Shown here: piece after piece, positions 1-7,334 of the stretch | Numbering within the stretch: position 1 is the stretch's first letter | How the letters are laid out: each line of letters begins with the position of its first letter | From: CAYJAY01 sp964370715 | Lineage (GTDB): Bacteria; Bacillota; Clostridia; Oscillospirales; Ruminococcaceae | Assembly: GCA_964370715.1 (NCBI GenBank) | Contig: CAYJKJ010000009.1 | Location: forward strand, 33,367 to 97,366 | Reading direction: 5' to 3' | DNA length: 64,000 nucleotides | Notes under the pieces: generated by a model | Told to the model about the DNA's origin: nothing | The model's input: the letters and a program-made list of their open reading frames with translations, nothing else | Database searches by the model: none | Position numbers and translations under genes: made by a program

Positions 1-1272
1 GACGCAGGGTATAGCTTTGTCAGTTGGTCATTTAACACAAGCCCCGGAAATCAAGTTGATTTAACATCGGATGAGATTGTATTTATAATGCCGGGCAACC
101 CTATAACCGTTACCGCTTCGTTCAAGGGAGCGCCGGTCTCTACCCCCGCTCCAACAACCGCACCTTCTGCCCAAACCTCAGTGTTCACTATAGCCGCTAA
201 CGATGGCGGTGTGATAGCGGAGGGCGCTAGCGGAAACTTCGAGTCGGATGCCAGCTTCACCGTTTCGGTTGTTCCAAACGAAGGCTTTTTGTTCGATAGC
301 TGGGTTGTGTCGGGAGACGGCACTGTTGATGACGCCGCCGCCCCATCAACTATATTTAACATGGGCAACGACGACACAACGCTAACAGCAAACTTTAAAG
401 CAGACCCCGACTATGTTCCACCCGCCTCTACATACAACATAACGATAGAATCCTCCACAGGCGGAACCGTCACAACCGATGTAATGACCGCAACGGAAGG
501 CACTGTCGTTTCGGTTAATGCAACCCCCGAAGATGGGTTCAGCTTTGTATCTTGGGGAAGCACAAGCGGCATAACGTTTAACGACCATCAAGTCGATTCA
601 ACGTTTTTCACCATGCCCGCTCGTGATGTCTCGATCAAAGCAGAGTTTGAGCAAGCGGCGTTTCTTGGCGGGCCGATTGTTTGGGCTATAATCGGCGTAG
701 CGCTAGTTGCGGTTATCGCTGTCGTAGTTGTTGCGATAGTCGTCGGAAAAAGCAAAGCCAAAAAACAGATGGATATGTATAACGCCCAACAGATGTATAA
801 CACTCAACAGATGTATCTCCCCCCGCAATACCGAAACAACCAGGGCGGATATGGCTATCCCCCCATGCCTCCTATGGGTCAACCTCCGATGTCGGGGGTT
901 AGAAGAAACGCCAATATGCAAACAGGGGCATTTAATCCGATAACCGACAACATGGTTGAACAATACAATGACCCATATATGCAAAACGGTTACAACCAAG
1001 ACGGTTATGACCAAAACGGCTATCAGAATGGGCCGTATCAAAACGATCAATATCAAAACGGATACAACGAACAATATGACGACGAATACAGCGACGAATA
1101 TGATGAACAATACACCGATGAGTATGACGAAGGGTTCGACCCCGATTATGATGGTGAAATTGAATATGAACAGGAATATCCCGATTTTTCGGATGATGAA
1201 ATCCAACTTGAAGACGAATTCTTCGACCCAACGCTTAGCAATTCCCAAAGCGAAGACTATTATGACGGCTAA
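1..1272 (+). CDS. Membrane protein with divergent InlB B-type repeats and Tyr/Asp/Gln-rich cytoplasmic tail (5' partial)
   Basis: The frame is open from base 1, so the N-terminus lies outside the window; 423 codons are visible. Three related extracellular modules are seen, roughly residues 1-42 (incomplete), 61-134 and 145-217. Each has a core like GFxFxSW and ends with a segment like FTMPARDVSIKAEF, the pattern of divergent InlB B-repeat (bacterial repeat) domains of Gram-positive surface proteins. A Pro/Thr/Ala linker separates the first two. Residues 223-248 form one very hydrophobic membrane segment followed by KSKAKK, so the remaining ~175 residues should be cytoplasmic. That tail is low complexity: first Met/Gln/Pro/Tyr, then Asn-Gly-Tyr units, then Asp/Glu-Tyr. 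No enzyme domain is visible. The role is unknown; adhesion or envelope sensing is only a guess. Confidence 0.8.
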   Translation, partial: DAGYSFVSWSFNTSPGNQVDLTSDEIVFIMPGNPITVTASFKGAPVSTPAPTTAPSAQTSVFTIAANDGGVIAEGASGNFESDASFTVSVVPNEGFLFDSWVVSGDGTVDDAAAPSTIFNMGNDDTTLTANFKADPDYVPPASTYNITIESSTGGTVTTDVMTATEGTVVSVNATPEDGFSFVSWGSTSGITFNDHQVDSTFFTMPARDVSIKAEFEQAAFLGGPIVWAIIGVALVAVIAVVVVAIVVGKSKAKKQMDMYNAQQMYNTQQMYLPPQYRNNQGGYGYPPMPPMGQPPMSGVRRNANMQTGAFNPITDNMVEQYNDPYMQNGYNQDGYDQNGYQNGPYQNDQYQNGYNEQYDDEYSDEYDEQYTDEYDEGFDPDYDGEIEYEQEYPDFSDDEIQLEDEFFDPTLSNSQSEDYYDG

Positions 1273-1290
1273 AAATATAATATAAAAATT

Positions 1291-1337
1291 AAAACAGCAT
1301 AGTCGCTACAATGCGGTATGCTGTTTTTGATTTTTAA
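1291..1337 (+). terminator. Rho-independent terminator
   Basis: AAAACAGCATA (1291-1301) pairs with TATGCTGTTTT (1317-1327) and is followed by T-rich sequence. It lies just after the stop codon of the repeat protein gene and separates it from spo0A. Confidence 0.85.
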
Positions 1338-1458
1338 AAACACCCTCTCTTAGTCTATGTCAAGCTTAAAATTCCAGCGAAAATCTACCCCAAAAAACAT
1401 TTATAAAAAAATTAATCATCGTTTCATATTATACGACAAAACACAACTGTATTCTTGT

Positions 1459-1487
1459 TTGCTATTATGCTAAACTCTGAGTATAAT
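1459..1487 (+). promoter_or_regulatory. Putative sigma-A promoter P1 of spo0A
   Basis: TTGCTA (1459-1464), 17 bp, TATAAT (1482-1487). It is the distal of two well-spaced promoter-like pairs in the 344-bp gap before spo0A. The rest of the gap is A/T-rich and shows no gene. Confidence 0.6.
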
Positions 1488-1541
1488 CTTTGCAAAATAA
1501 GCAAATCTCAAAAAAAAGTTTGTAAATTTTTGAAAAAGATG

Positions 1542-1570
1542 TTGCCAACCGGCAAACCCTGTGGTAAAAT
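1542..1570 (+). promoter_or_regulatory. Putative sigma-A promoter P2 of spo0A
   Basis: TTGCCA (1542-1547), 17 bp, TAAAAT (1565-1570), about 45 bp before the TTG start. Two promoters, one of them possibly sporulation-specific, are known upstream of spo0A in Bacillus. Here both resemble sigma-A sites. Confidence 0.6.
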
Positions 1571-1616
1571 ATGGAAGTGGAAGGACAGCTAAAATTTAAC
1601 AAAGGGGAACACAATT

Positions 1617-2405
1617 TTGGAAAAGAAATTAAAAGTGCTTGTGGCAGACACAGGCGCAGAGTTTGGAAAAAGCTGTGCCGAAATTCTAGCAAAAAGAGGT
1701 TGTGAGGTTGTATGTTGCGAAAAAGACGGCGCAAAGGTTCTTGAGGCTATAAGGATACACAGTCCCGACGTTGCTGTCGTTGATATGTTCATGTCAACAA
1801 TCGACGCAATAGGGATAATCTCGCAATTTTCAGTAGAGAGTGGAAAACCGATTAAACCGCAATTTATCGTTATGTCGAGTTTCGACAACCCGATTATGGA
1901 ACGAGAAGTTATAAGGGCTGGAGCTGCATTTTACATACTCAAGCCGTTTGATATCTCTGTGTTGGCTGACAGAATAGAGCGTTTCATGGGTGTTTCGGAG
2001 TTCAACCTTGCGGCGGGAAAACCTTCGCCGGAATGGGATCTCGAAATAGTTATAACCGACATAATCCACCAAATCGGAGTGCCTGCACATATAAAAGGCT
2101 ATGGATATCTTCGAGATGCAATTATAATGTCGGTTGAAGATCCCGAGATGATAAATGCCGTTACAAAAAGGCTCTATCCAACGATTGCAAAACAAAACGG
2201 AACAACCTCTTCAAGAGTTGAGCGAGCTATTCGCCATGCGATAGAAGTAGCTTGGGACAGGGGAGATGTCGACACGTTAAATTCGTTTTTCGGCTACACG
2301 ATAAACAACCTTCGAGGAAAGCCAACAAACAGCGAGTTTGTTGCTATGATAAGCGATAAGGTTAGGCTTTCGGCTAAAAAACTTGGTGTCCAAATTAATG
2401 CGTAG
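1617..2405 (+). CDS. spo0A: Sporulation master response regulator Spo0A
   Basis: 262 aa with a TTG start preceded by AAAGGGG. An N-terminal receiver domain (residues ~5-125) carries phospho-acceptor Asp56 (VVDMFM), Ser87 in the switch Thr/Ser position and Lys109 (ILKPF). The C-terminal Spo0A DNA-binding domain is almost canonical: TSSRVERAIRHAIEVAW is the recognition helix and PTNSEF is the sigma-contact region. Spo0A binds 0A boxes and controls entry into sporulation and stationary phase. The gene is monocistronic, with two candidate promoters and its own terminator. Odd points: the acidic pair that binds Mg2+ (DD in most members) reads Asp11-Thr12, and the segment after Asp56 lacks the usual Pro and Gly. 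Identification is secure; normal phosphorylation is less so. Confidence 0.96.
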   Translation: MEKKLKVLVADTGAEFGKSCAEILAKRGCEVVCCEKDGAKVLEAIRIHSPDVAVVDMFMSTIDAIGIISQFSVESGKPIKPQFIVMSSFDNPIMEREVIRAGAAFYILKPFDISVLADRIERFMGVSEFNLAAGKPSPEWDLEIVITDIIHQIGVPAHIKGYGYLRDAIIMSVEDPEMINAVTKRLYPTIAKQNGTTSSRVERAIRHAIEVAWDRGDVDTLNSFFGYTINNLRGKPTNSEFVAMISDKVRLSAKKLGVQINA

Positions 2406-2430
2406 AACTAATTAATGAAACAAAACAACA

Positions 2431-2488
2431 AAATACATCTGACTAAACTTTAGCGACGGCTGTTTAGTTAGGTGTATTTTTTGTTTTT
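2431..2488 (+). terminator. Rho-independent terminator of spo0A
   Basis: An 18-bp stem with G-T wobbles (2431-2448 with 2462-2479) is followed by TTTTGTTTTT, directly downstream of spo0A. Confidence 0.88.
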
Positions 2489-2576
2489 ATTCAAGTTTTA
2501 TCGGCAAAAATTAATTTTTTATTAAAATTATTAATATTTTTCACAAAAAACTATTTAATTTATCGGAAATTTGTAT

Positions 2577-2582
2577 TATAAT
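2577..2582 (+). promoter_or_regulatory. -10 box of the 2-oxoacid oxidoreductase operon
   Basis: TATAAT lies about 43 bp before the TTG start of the P-loop ATPase gene. A -35 match 17 bp upstream is poor (TTTAAT). Its position argues against using the in-frame TTG at 2571 as the start codon. Confidence 0.45.
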
Positions 2583-2624
2583 ATATACAAGCATTCTAAA
2601 AAAATAAAAAATACAGAGGTCAAA

Positions 2625-3296
2625 TTGAACAATAATTTAAAGCGTATCATAGTCATAACCGGCCATTATGGTTCGGGAAAAACAAACTTTGCGGTTAATC
2701 TTGCGATGAATTTTAAAAAGAGCGGCGAACAAAATATCTGTCTTGTAGATCTAGATATCGTTAACCCTTATTTTCGCTCCGCTGATTTTAAAAATCTTTT
2801 GTCGTCAAACGAAATTGATATGATAGCGCCAAGCCATGCGAACACCTCGCTCGACACCCCTTCTATCCCAAAAGAAGTTAAAGGGGTTATTCTTTCGGAC
2901 AAACGAGCAATAATTGATCTTGGCGGCGACGATGTTGGCGCAACGGCTCTCGGAAGATATAAAACTGATATCGAAAAATCGGGCGGATGCGATCTCTTGT
3001 ATCTGTTCAGCGTCTATCGCCCGTTCACCCGCAATGTTCAAGACGTTATAAACCATATTGCGGACATTGAAAGAGTTACAAGACAAAAGGTTACCCACCT
3101 TGTCAACAGCTCAAACCTTGGCAAAGATACAACAAAACAGGATATAGAAGACACTTTTAGCTTTGCAAAACAACTTACGGAACAGACCGGCATACCGCTT
3201 TTCGCAAACCTTGCTATCGATAATGTTGCGGGCGATATGGAGGATGTCTATTCCGTCAAGCTGTTTGTAAATAAACCTTGGGAAACAAATAATTAA
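2625..3296 (+). CDS. CobQ/MinD-type P-loop ATPase linked to the 2-oxoacid oxidoreductase operon
   Basis: 223 aa from the TTG at 2625, which has AGAGG 5-6 nt upstream. An in-frame TTG at 2571 overlaps the -10 box and is unlikely to be used. Walker A reads GHYGSGKTN near the N-terminus, and the next conserved segment is LVDLDIVNPYF, as in SIMIBI-class ATPases (CobB/MinD/ParA). IIDLGGDDVGA resembles a switch II/Walker B region, and LVNSSNLG is a later nucleotide-binding loop. It is the first gene before the four oxidoreductase subunits and ends 24 bp before the ferredoxin subunit. I infer a role in assembling or activating that complex. No substrate or partner can be read from the sequence. Confidence 0.75.
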   Translation: MNNNLKRIIVITGHYGSGKTNFAVNLAMNFKKSGEQNICLVDLDIVNPYFRSADFKNLLSSNEIDMIAPSHANTSLDTPSIPKEVKGVILSDKRAIIDLGGDDVGATALGRYKTDIEKSGGCDLLYLFSVYRPFTRNVQDVINHIADIERVTRQKVTHLVNSSNLGKDTTKQDIEDTFSFAKQLTEQTGIPLFANLAIDNVAGDMEDVYSVKLFVNKPWETNN

Positions 3297-3319
3297 ATAA
3301 AACCAAAGGAGAAGCAGAA

Positions 3320-3541
3320 ATGGCAAAAGGATCTATTACTGTAAACGTGGATCGTTGCAAAGGTTGCGAGATCTGCACAACCGTGTGCCCCAAAAAGGTG
3401 CTAGGGATGGACGAAACAAAAATCAACGCAAAAGGCTATCATCCTGCAACCGCAAAAAATCCGGAAGATTGTATCGGCTGTGCGATATGCGCAACGATGT
3501 GTCCGGATGTTGCAATCACAGTTATGAAGGAGGACAAATAA
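3320..3541 (+). CDS. 2-oxoacid:ferredoxin oxidoreductase, 4Fe-4S (delta) subunit
   Basis: 73 aa. Two CxxCxxxCP clusters (CKGCEICTTVCP and CIGCAICATMCP) bind two [4Fe-4S] centres that carry electrons from the TPP site to external ferredoxin. Size and position (first of a delta-alpha-beta-gamma set) fit KorD/VorD. AAAGGAG lies upstream of the ATG. The alpha gene begins one base after this stop codon, and its ribosome binding site lies inside this coding sequence, suggesting coupled translation. Confidence 0.92.
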   Translation: MAKGSITVNVDRCKGCEICTTVCPKKVLGMDETKINAKGYHPATAKNPEDCIGCAICATMCPDVAITVMKEDK

Positions 3542-3542
3542 C

Positions 3543-4607
3543 ATGGCGGAAAAATTACTTATGAAAGGCAACGAAGCTTTGGCGGAGGCGGCGATAAGGG
3601 CTGGCTGTATTAGATTTTTCGGTTATCCCATAACCCCCCAAACAGAGCTTTCGGCATATATGTCGAAACGTTTGCCTAAAATTGAAAACGGTGTTTTCAT
3701 GCAAGCGGAAAGCGAAGTTTCGGCTATCAATATGTTGTTGGGTTCGGCTTCAACCGGCGTTCGTGCCATGACAAGCTCATCCTCACCCGGAATCAGCCTC
3801 AAAACAGAGGGTATTTCCTATATAATGGGTTCGGATATCCCCTGTATTATAGTCAACGTCATGAGGGGCGGCCCCGGTCTTGGCGGAATTCAACCCGGAC
3901 AAGCCGACTATTGGCAAGCAACAAAAGCAATGGGTCACGGCGACTCACACCTTTTAGTCTATGCTCCCTCCTCGATTCAAGAGATGGTCGACATAATGTT
4001 CGATGGTTTTGAAGTTTCGGAAAAATATCGTGTTCCTGCGATGATATTGTCCGATGGGCTTTTGGGTCAGATGATGGAACCCGTTGTGTTCCCCGACAGA
4101 GCTCCAAAAATTGCCGACAAACCATATGCAACCGACGGTCACGGCCACAAGCGCCCCAAAAACGTCACAAACAGCTTATATCTTCAACCTCAAGCTCTTG
4201 AAGACAAAATTGTTGAACGTTTTGAAAGATATGAACAAATCAAGAAAAACGAAGTTCGTGTTGCGGAAACAAGCATGGACGACGCTGAATATGCAGTAGT
4301 AGCCTACGGTGCTATGGCTCGTGTTGCCGGAACCGCTGTCGAGATGGCTCGTGCAGAAGGCATCAAAGTTGGCCTAATTCGCCCAATAACTCTTTGGCCG
4401 TTCCCGGTCGAGACTATCGCCAAAAGAGCAAAACAAGTTAAATCGATGCTAACGGTTGAGATGAGCATGGGTCAAATGGTTGAAGACGTTCGTCTTGCAA
4501 CGGAATGCAACATACCGGTTGAATTCTTCGGACACACCGGCGGTATCATCCCAACACCGGCAGAGATTCTAGAACAAATTAAAAAACTCCAAGGAGGTGC
4601 AAAATAA
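3543..4607 (+). CDS. vorB: 2-oxoacid:ferredoxin oxidoreductase alpha subunit (VorB/KorA type)
   Basis: 354 aa, typical for the detached alpha subunit. The N-terminal half is the pyrimidine-binding TPP domain, with FFGYPITPQTEL at the start and a Gly-rich loop near RGGPGLGGIQPGQAD. The C-terminal transketolase-like domain contains GLIRPITLWPFP. With the beta and gamma subunits it converts a branched-chain 2-oxoacid or 2-oxoglutarate plus CoA into acyl-CoA, CO2 and reduced ferredoxin. The branched-chain (Vor) and 2-oxoglutarate (Kor) enzymes are hard to separate by eye, so the symbol is a family label. AAGGAGG precedes the ATG. It overlaps the beta gene by one base (TAATG). Confidence 0.9.
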   Translation: MAEKLLMKGNEALAEAAIRAGCIRFFGYPITPQTELSAYMSKRLPKIENGVFMQAESEVSAINMLLGSASTGVRAMTSSSSPGISLKTEGISYIMGSDIPCIIVNVMRGGPGLGGIQPGQADYWQATKAMGHGDSHLLVYAPSSIQEMVDIMFDGFEVSEKYRVPAMILSDGLLGQMMEPVVFPDRAPKIADKPYATDGHGHKRPKNVTNSLYLQPQALEDKIVERFERYEQIKKNEVRVAETSMDDAEYAVVAYGAMARVAGTAVEMARAEGIKVGLIRPITLWPFPVETIAKRAKQVKSMLTVEMSMGQMVEDVRLATECNIPVEFFGHTGGIIPTPAEILEQIKKLQGGAK

Positions 4608-5359
4608 TGGCTGTTGTTTTTGAAAGACCTCATGCATTAGCAGACGTTGCAACGTCATACTGTCCCGGTTGTCACCACGGAATTATCCATCGCCTTGTTG
4701 CCGAAGCTCTCGACGAACTCGATATAGAGGGCAAAACAATAGGTATCGCTCCTGTTGGTTGTTCGGTTTTGGCATACAACTTTTTCAACTGCGACATGAT
4801 CCAAGCTCCCCACGGACGCGCTCCCGCCGTTGCAACCGGCGTTAAGCGTTCGTTGCCCGATTCGGTTGTGTTCACCTATCAAGGCGACGGAGACCTTGCT
4901 GCTATCGGAACAGCGGAAACGGTCCACGTTGGAACAAGGGGCGAAGACCTAACTATAATCTTTGTTAACAACGCAATCTACGGCATGACGGGCGGCCAGA
5001 TGGCTCCAACTACCCTTCATGGCCAAGTTACCCAAACCTCGCCATACGGCAGAGACACAGCGGTAGCCGGATATCCTATCAGAGTTTGCGAAATGATGGC
5101 AACTCTCGAAGGCGTTGCTTATGCAGAACGTGTTGCGGTTAACAATCCGGCAAACGTTAGAAAAGCTAAAAAAGCTATCGTTAAAGGTTTCCAAAACCAA
5201 ATTGATAAAAAAGGATTGTCGATAATAGAGATAGTTTCAACCTGCCCGACAAACTGGGGGCTTAATCCTGTTGAAGCTATTAAATGGGAAGAAGAAAACC
5301 TCATCCCTTATTATCCTCTTGGCGTTTATAAAGATGGCGTTAAAGGAGGCGGACAATAA
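4607..5359 (+). CDS. 2-oxoacid:ferredoxin oxidoreductase beta subunit (TPP-binding)
   Basis: 250 aa. The TPP/Mg2+ motif is seen as GDGDLAAIG followed ~30 residues on by NNAIYGMTGGQ. CPGCHHG near the N-terminus is the conserved Cys region of this subunit, which lacks the extra cluster domain of pyruvate:ferredoxin oxidoreductases. It decarboxylates the oxoacid and passes electrons to the delta subunit. Start and stop overlap the neighbours by one base on each side, and AAGGAGGTG precedes the start. A single translationally coupled operon is therefore likely. Confidence 0.92.
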   Translation: MAVVFERPHALADVATSYCPGCHHGIIHRLVAEALDELDIEGKTIGIAPVGCSVLAYNFFNCDMIQAPHGRAPAVATGVKRSLPDSVVFTYQGDGDLAAIGTAETVHVGTRGEDLTIIFVNNAIYGMTGGQMAPTTLHGQVTQTSPYGRDTAVAGYPIRVCEMMATLEGVAYAERVAVNNPANVRKAKKAIVKGFQNQIDKKGLSIIEIVSTCPTNWGLNPVEAIKWEEENLIPYYPLGVYKDGVKGGGQ

Positions 5360-5889
5360 TGTTAAAAAATATTATATTTGCAGGTTTCGGCGGTCAAGGC
5401 GTTTTGTTTGCAGGAAAAGTCACCTCGTATGCAGGGCTTATGGATAACAAGGAAGTTTCTTGGCTTCCGTCATATGGTCCCGAAATGCGTGGCGGAACGG
5501 CGAACTGCTCGGTCGTTATCTCGGATAGCCCAATCGGCAGCCCCCTCGTTATCAACCCCGATTTGCTAGTTGCGATGAACCTTCCTTCATACGACAAGTT
5601 TATCGATATGGTAGCTCCCGGCGGAGTTGTTATCATGGATAGCTCGATGATCGATCGTGAAATAACAAGAGATGATATAACGGTTCACAAAGTTCCGGCT
5701 TCAAGCCTTGCAAATTCCGAAAACCTTCAAGGGCTTGCAAACATGATTATGCTTGGAAAAGCATTCTCTGTCGTTGAACTAGCTTCTAAAGAAGCGATAG
5801 AACAAGCTGTCAAAAAAAGCGTTCCGGCAAAAAAAGCTCACCTATTGGAAGCTAACATGAGAGCGCTTGAACTAGGAGCTAATCAATAA
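5359..5889 (+). CDS. 2-oxoacid:ferredoxin oxidoreductase gamma subunit
   Basis: 176 aa. It begins with FAGFGGQGVLFAGK, the Gly-rich signature of the gamma (CoA-binding) subunit family, followed by PEMRGGTANCSV, also conserved. It completes the delta-alpha-beta-gamma set and is the last gene of the operon; a strong terminator follows. IorB at 28.6 kb is a paralogue with the same fold. Confidence 0.92.
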   Translation: MLKNIIFAGFGGQGVLFAGKVTSYAGLMDNKEVSWLPSYGPEMRGGTANCSVVISDSPIGSPLVINPDLLVAMNLPSYDKFIDMVAPGGVVIMDSSMIDREITRDDITVHKVPASSLANSENLQGLANMIMLGKAFSVVELASKEAIEQAVKKSVPAKKAHLLEANMRALELGANQ

Positions 5890-5901
5890 TAATTAGTTTA
5901 G

Positions 5902-5960
5902 ATATAACAGAAGCTTTGGTTTGCAGTTGTAGACCAAAGCTTTGTTATATCTATTTTGTT
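5902..5960 (+). terminator. Terminator of the 2-oxoacid oxidoreductase operon
   Basis: A long stem, 5902-5920 with 5933-5950 (ATATAACA...TGTTATAT outer, AAGCTTTGGT inner), is followed by a T-rich stretch. The remaining ~160 bp to the next start hold only A/T-rich sequence and AAAGGAG. Confidence 0.88.
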
Positions 5961-6123
5961 TTTCTAATTAAAACAAACCGCCTTTTCCGACAAGCTAAAA
6001 ATAAATAGCCAAAATCAAAACATTTCACCAAATATTCATAGACTTTTTACTATTTTTGTGGTAAATTTACGATGTAACGTTTTTTCAAAAAAACTTTAAT
6101 CAAAAATCAAAAGGAGCAATTTA

Positions 6124-7236
6124 ATGGGAAATATTGATAAACAATCTTTGATCGACCGCCTTATAGCATATGTTCAAATCGACAGCGAAACGGGCGACGA
6201 AGGCGAGATGGCAAAAAGACTTATAGAGGATTTTAAAGCTATCGGTTGCGACGTCTACACCGACGATGTCAAACAAGTAGCAAACACAACGGGTTGCAAC
6301 GTTTATGCAACGCTTAAGGGAGACGAAAGCCTTGAGCCGTTGATGTTCAGCTCACACATGGACACCGTTGTTCCGGGCAAAGGGATTAAACCTCAAATAG
6401 ATGACGACGGCTATATAAGATCAGCCGGCGACACCGTTCTCGGCGGCGATGACAAAGCCGGCATCTGCGCAATTATGGAAGCGATGAAAGCAGCCTCTGC
6501 TGCCGGTGGTCATAGAACCGTTGAAGCTATCATAACCGTCAGAGAAGAAAGCGGAATGCATGGCGCAAAAAATCTTCAATACGACAAAATTAAATCCAAA
6601 AGCGGAATAATTCTCGATTCGAGCGGTGGCCCCGAACACATTATAACCGGCGCTCCCGGTCAAAACAAGATTTCGGCGGTTGTTATCGGCAAAAAAGCCC
6701 ACGCCGGAGTTGAGCCTGAAGCCGGAATTTCGGCTATCGAAGTTGCCGCACACGCAGTCAGCAATATGCAACTGCTACGTGTCGATTTTGAAACCACCTG
6801 CAACATCGGAACGTTTTCTGCAAGCGGAGCTACAAACGTTGTAACCGAAAGGGTTAACCTTGAGCTTGAAGTTAGAAGCCGCAACACCCAAAAACTTGAA
6901 GCACACACAAAACATATTCTTGATTGCCTAGAAGAAGCTTGCAAAAAATTCGGCGCAACGCTTGAACAAACCGTTTCAACAAGCTATCTCGGTTATAACT
7001 TTGAAGACGACTTCCCCCTCGTTAAAAAGGTGGCGGATGCCGCAACCAAACTCGGTCTTTCCCCCGTTACAAAAAAGAGCGGCGGCGGAAGCGACGCAAA
7101 CATATACAACCTCAACGGCATTGAATCGCTTAACCTTGGCGTAGGAATGGAAAAGGTTCACACAACCAGCGAACAGTTAAGCATCGAAAAGATGGAGAAT
7201 GCATCCAATCTTTGCTATGAACTAATGATGCCGTAG
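6124..7236 (+). CDS. M20-family metallopeptidase, peptidase T-like
   Basis: 370 aa with AAAGGAG before ATG. The fold is M20: metal ligands are visible as His and Asp in SSHMDTV, Asp in LGGDDKAG, the catalytic/bridging Glu pair in REESG, Asp in ILDSSG and the C-terminal His in KVHTTSE. The central dimerisation (lid) domain spans roughly residues 180-290, with KKAHAGVEPEAG. This matches the PepT-like group common in Clostridia. It is expected to be a cytosolic di-zinc amino/tripeptidase, and substrate preference is not readable. The gene stands alone between terminators. Peptide use fits the 2-oxoacid oxidoreductases nearby, but that is inference. Confidence 0.9.
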   Translation: MGNIDKQSLIDRLIAYVQIDSETGDEGEMAKRLIEDFKAIGCDVYTDDVKQVANTTGCNVYATLKGDESLEPLMFSSHMDTVVPGKGIKPQIDDDGYIRSAGDTVLGGDDKAGICAIMEAMKAASAAGGHRTVEAIITVREESGMHGAKNLQYDKIKSKSGIILDSSGGPEHIITGAPGQNKISAVVIGKKAHAGVEPEAGISAIEVAAHAVSNMQLLRVDFETTCNIGTFSASGATNVVTERVNLELEVRSRNTQKLEAHTKHILDCLEEACKKFGATLEQTVSTSYLGYNFEDDFPLVKKVADAATKLGLSPVTKKSGGGSDANIYNLNGIESLNLGVGMEKVHTTSEQLSIEKMENASNLCYELMMP

Positions 7237-7270
7237 GAAACCGACAAAAACAGAACATCAGTTAAACGTT

Positions 7271-7310
7271 AAAATGCAGAGATGGTCAATTCGACCGCCT
7301 CTGCATTTTT
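7271..7310. terminator. Terminator hairpin between convergent genes
   Basis: AAAATGCAGAG (7271-7281) pairs with CTCTGCATTTT (7299-7309). The T-run is best on the + strand, ending the peptidase transcript. A shorter T-run on the - strand may also serve the synthetase gene. Confidence 0.75.
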
Positions 7311-7334
7311 GTTGTGTTTATCTCGTGTTTGGTT

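Noticed and set aside
2571..2624. N-terminal extension of the P-loop ATPase from the TTG at 2571
   Set aside because: This stretch contains the TATAAT box and lacks a ribosome binding site. The TTG at 2625 has AGAGG in good position.
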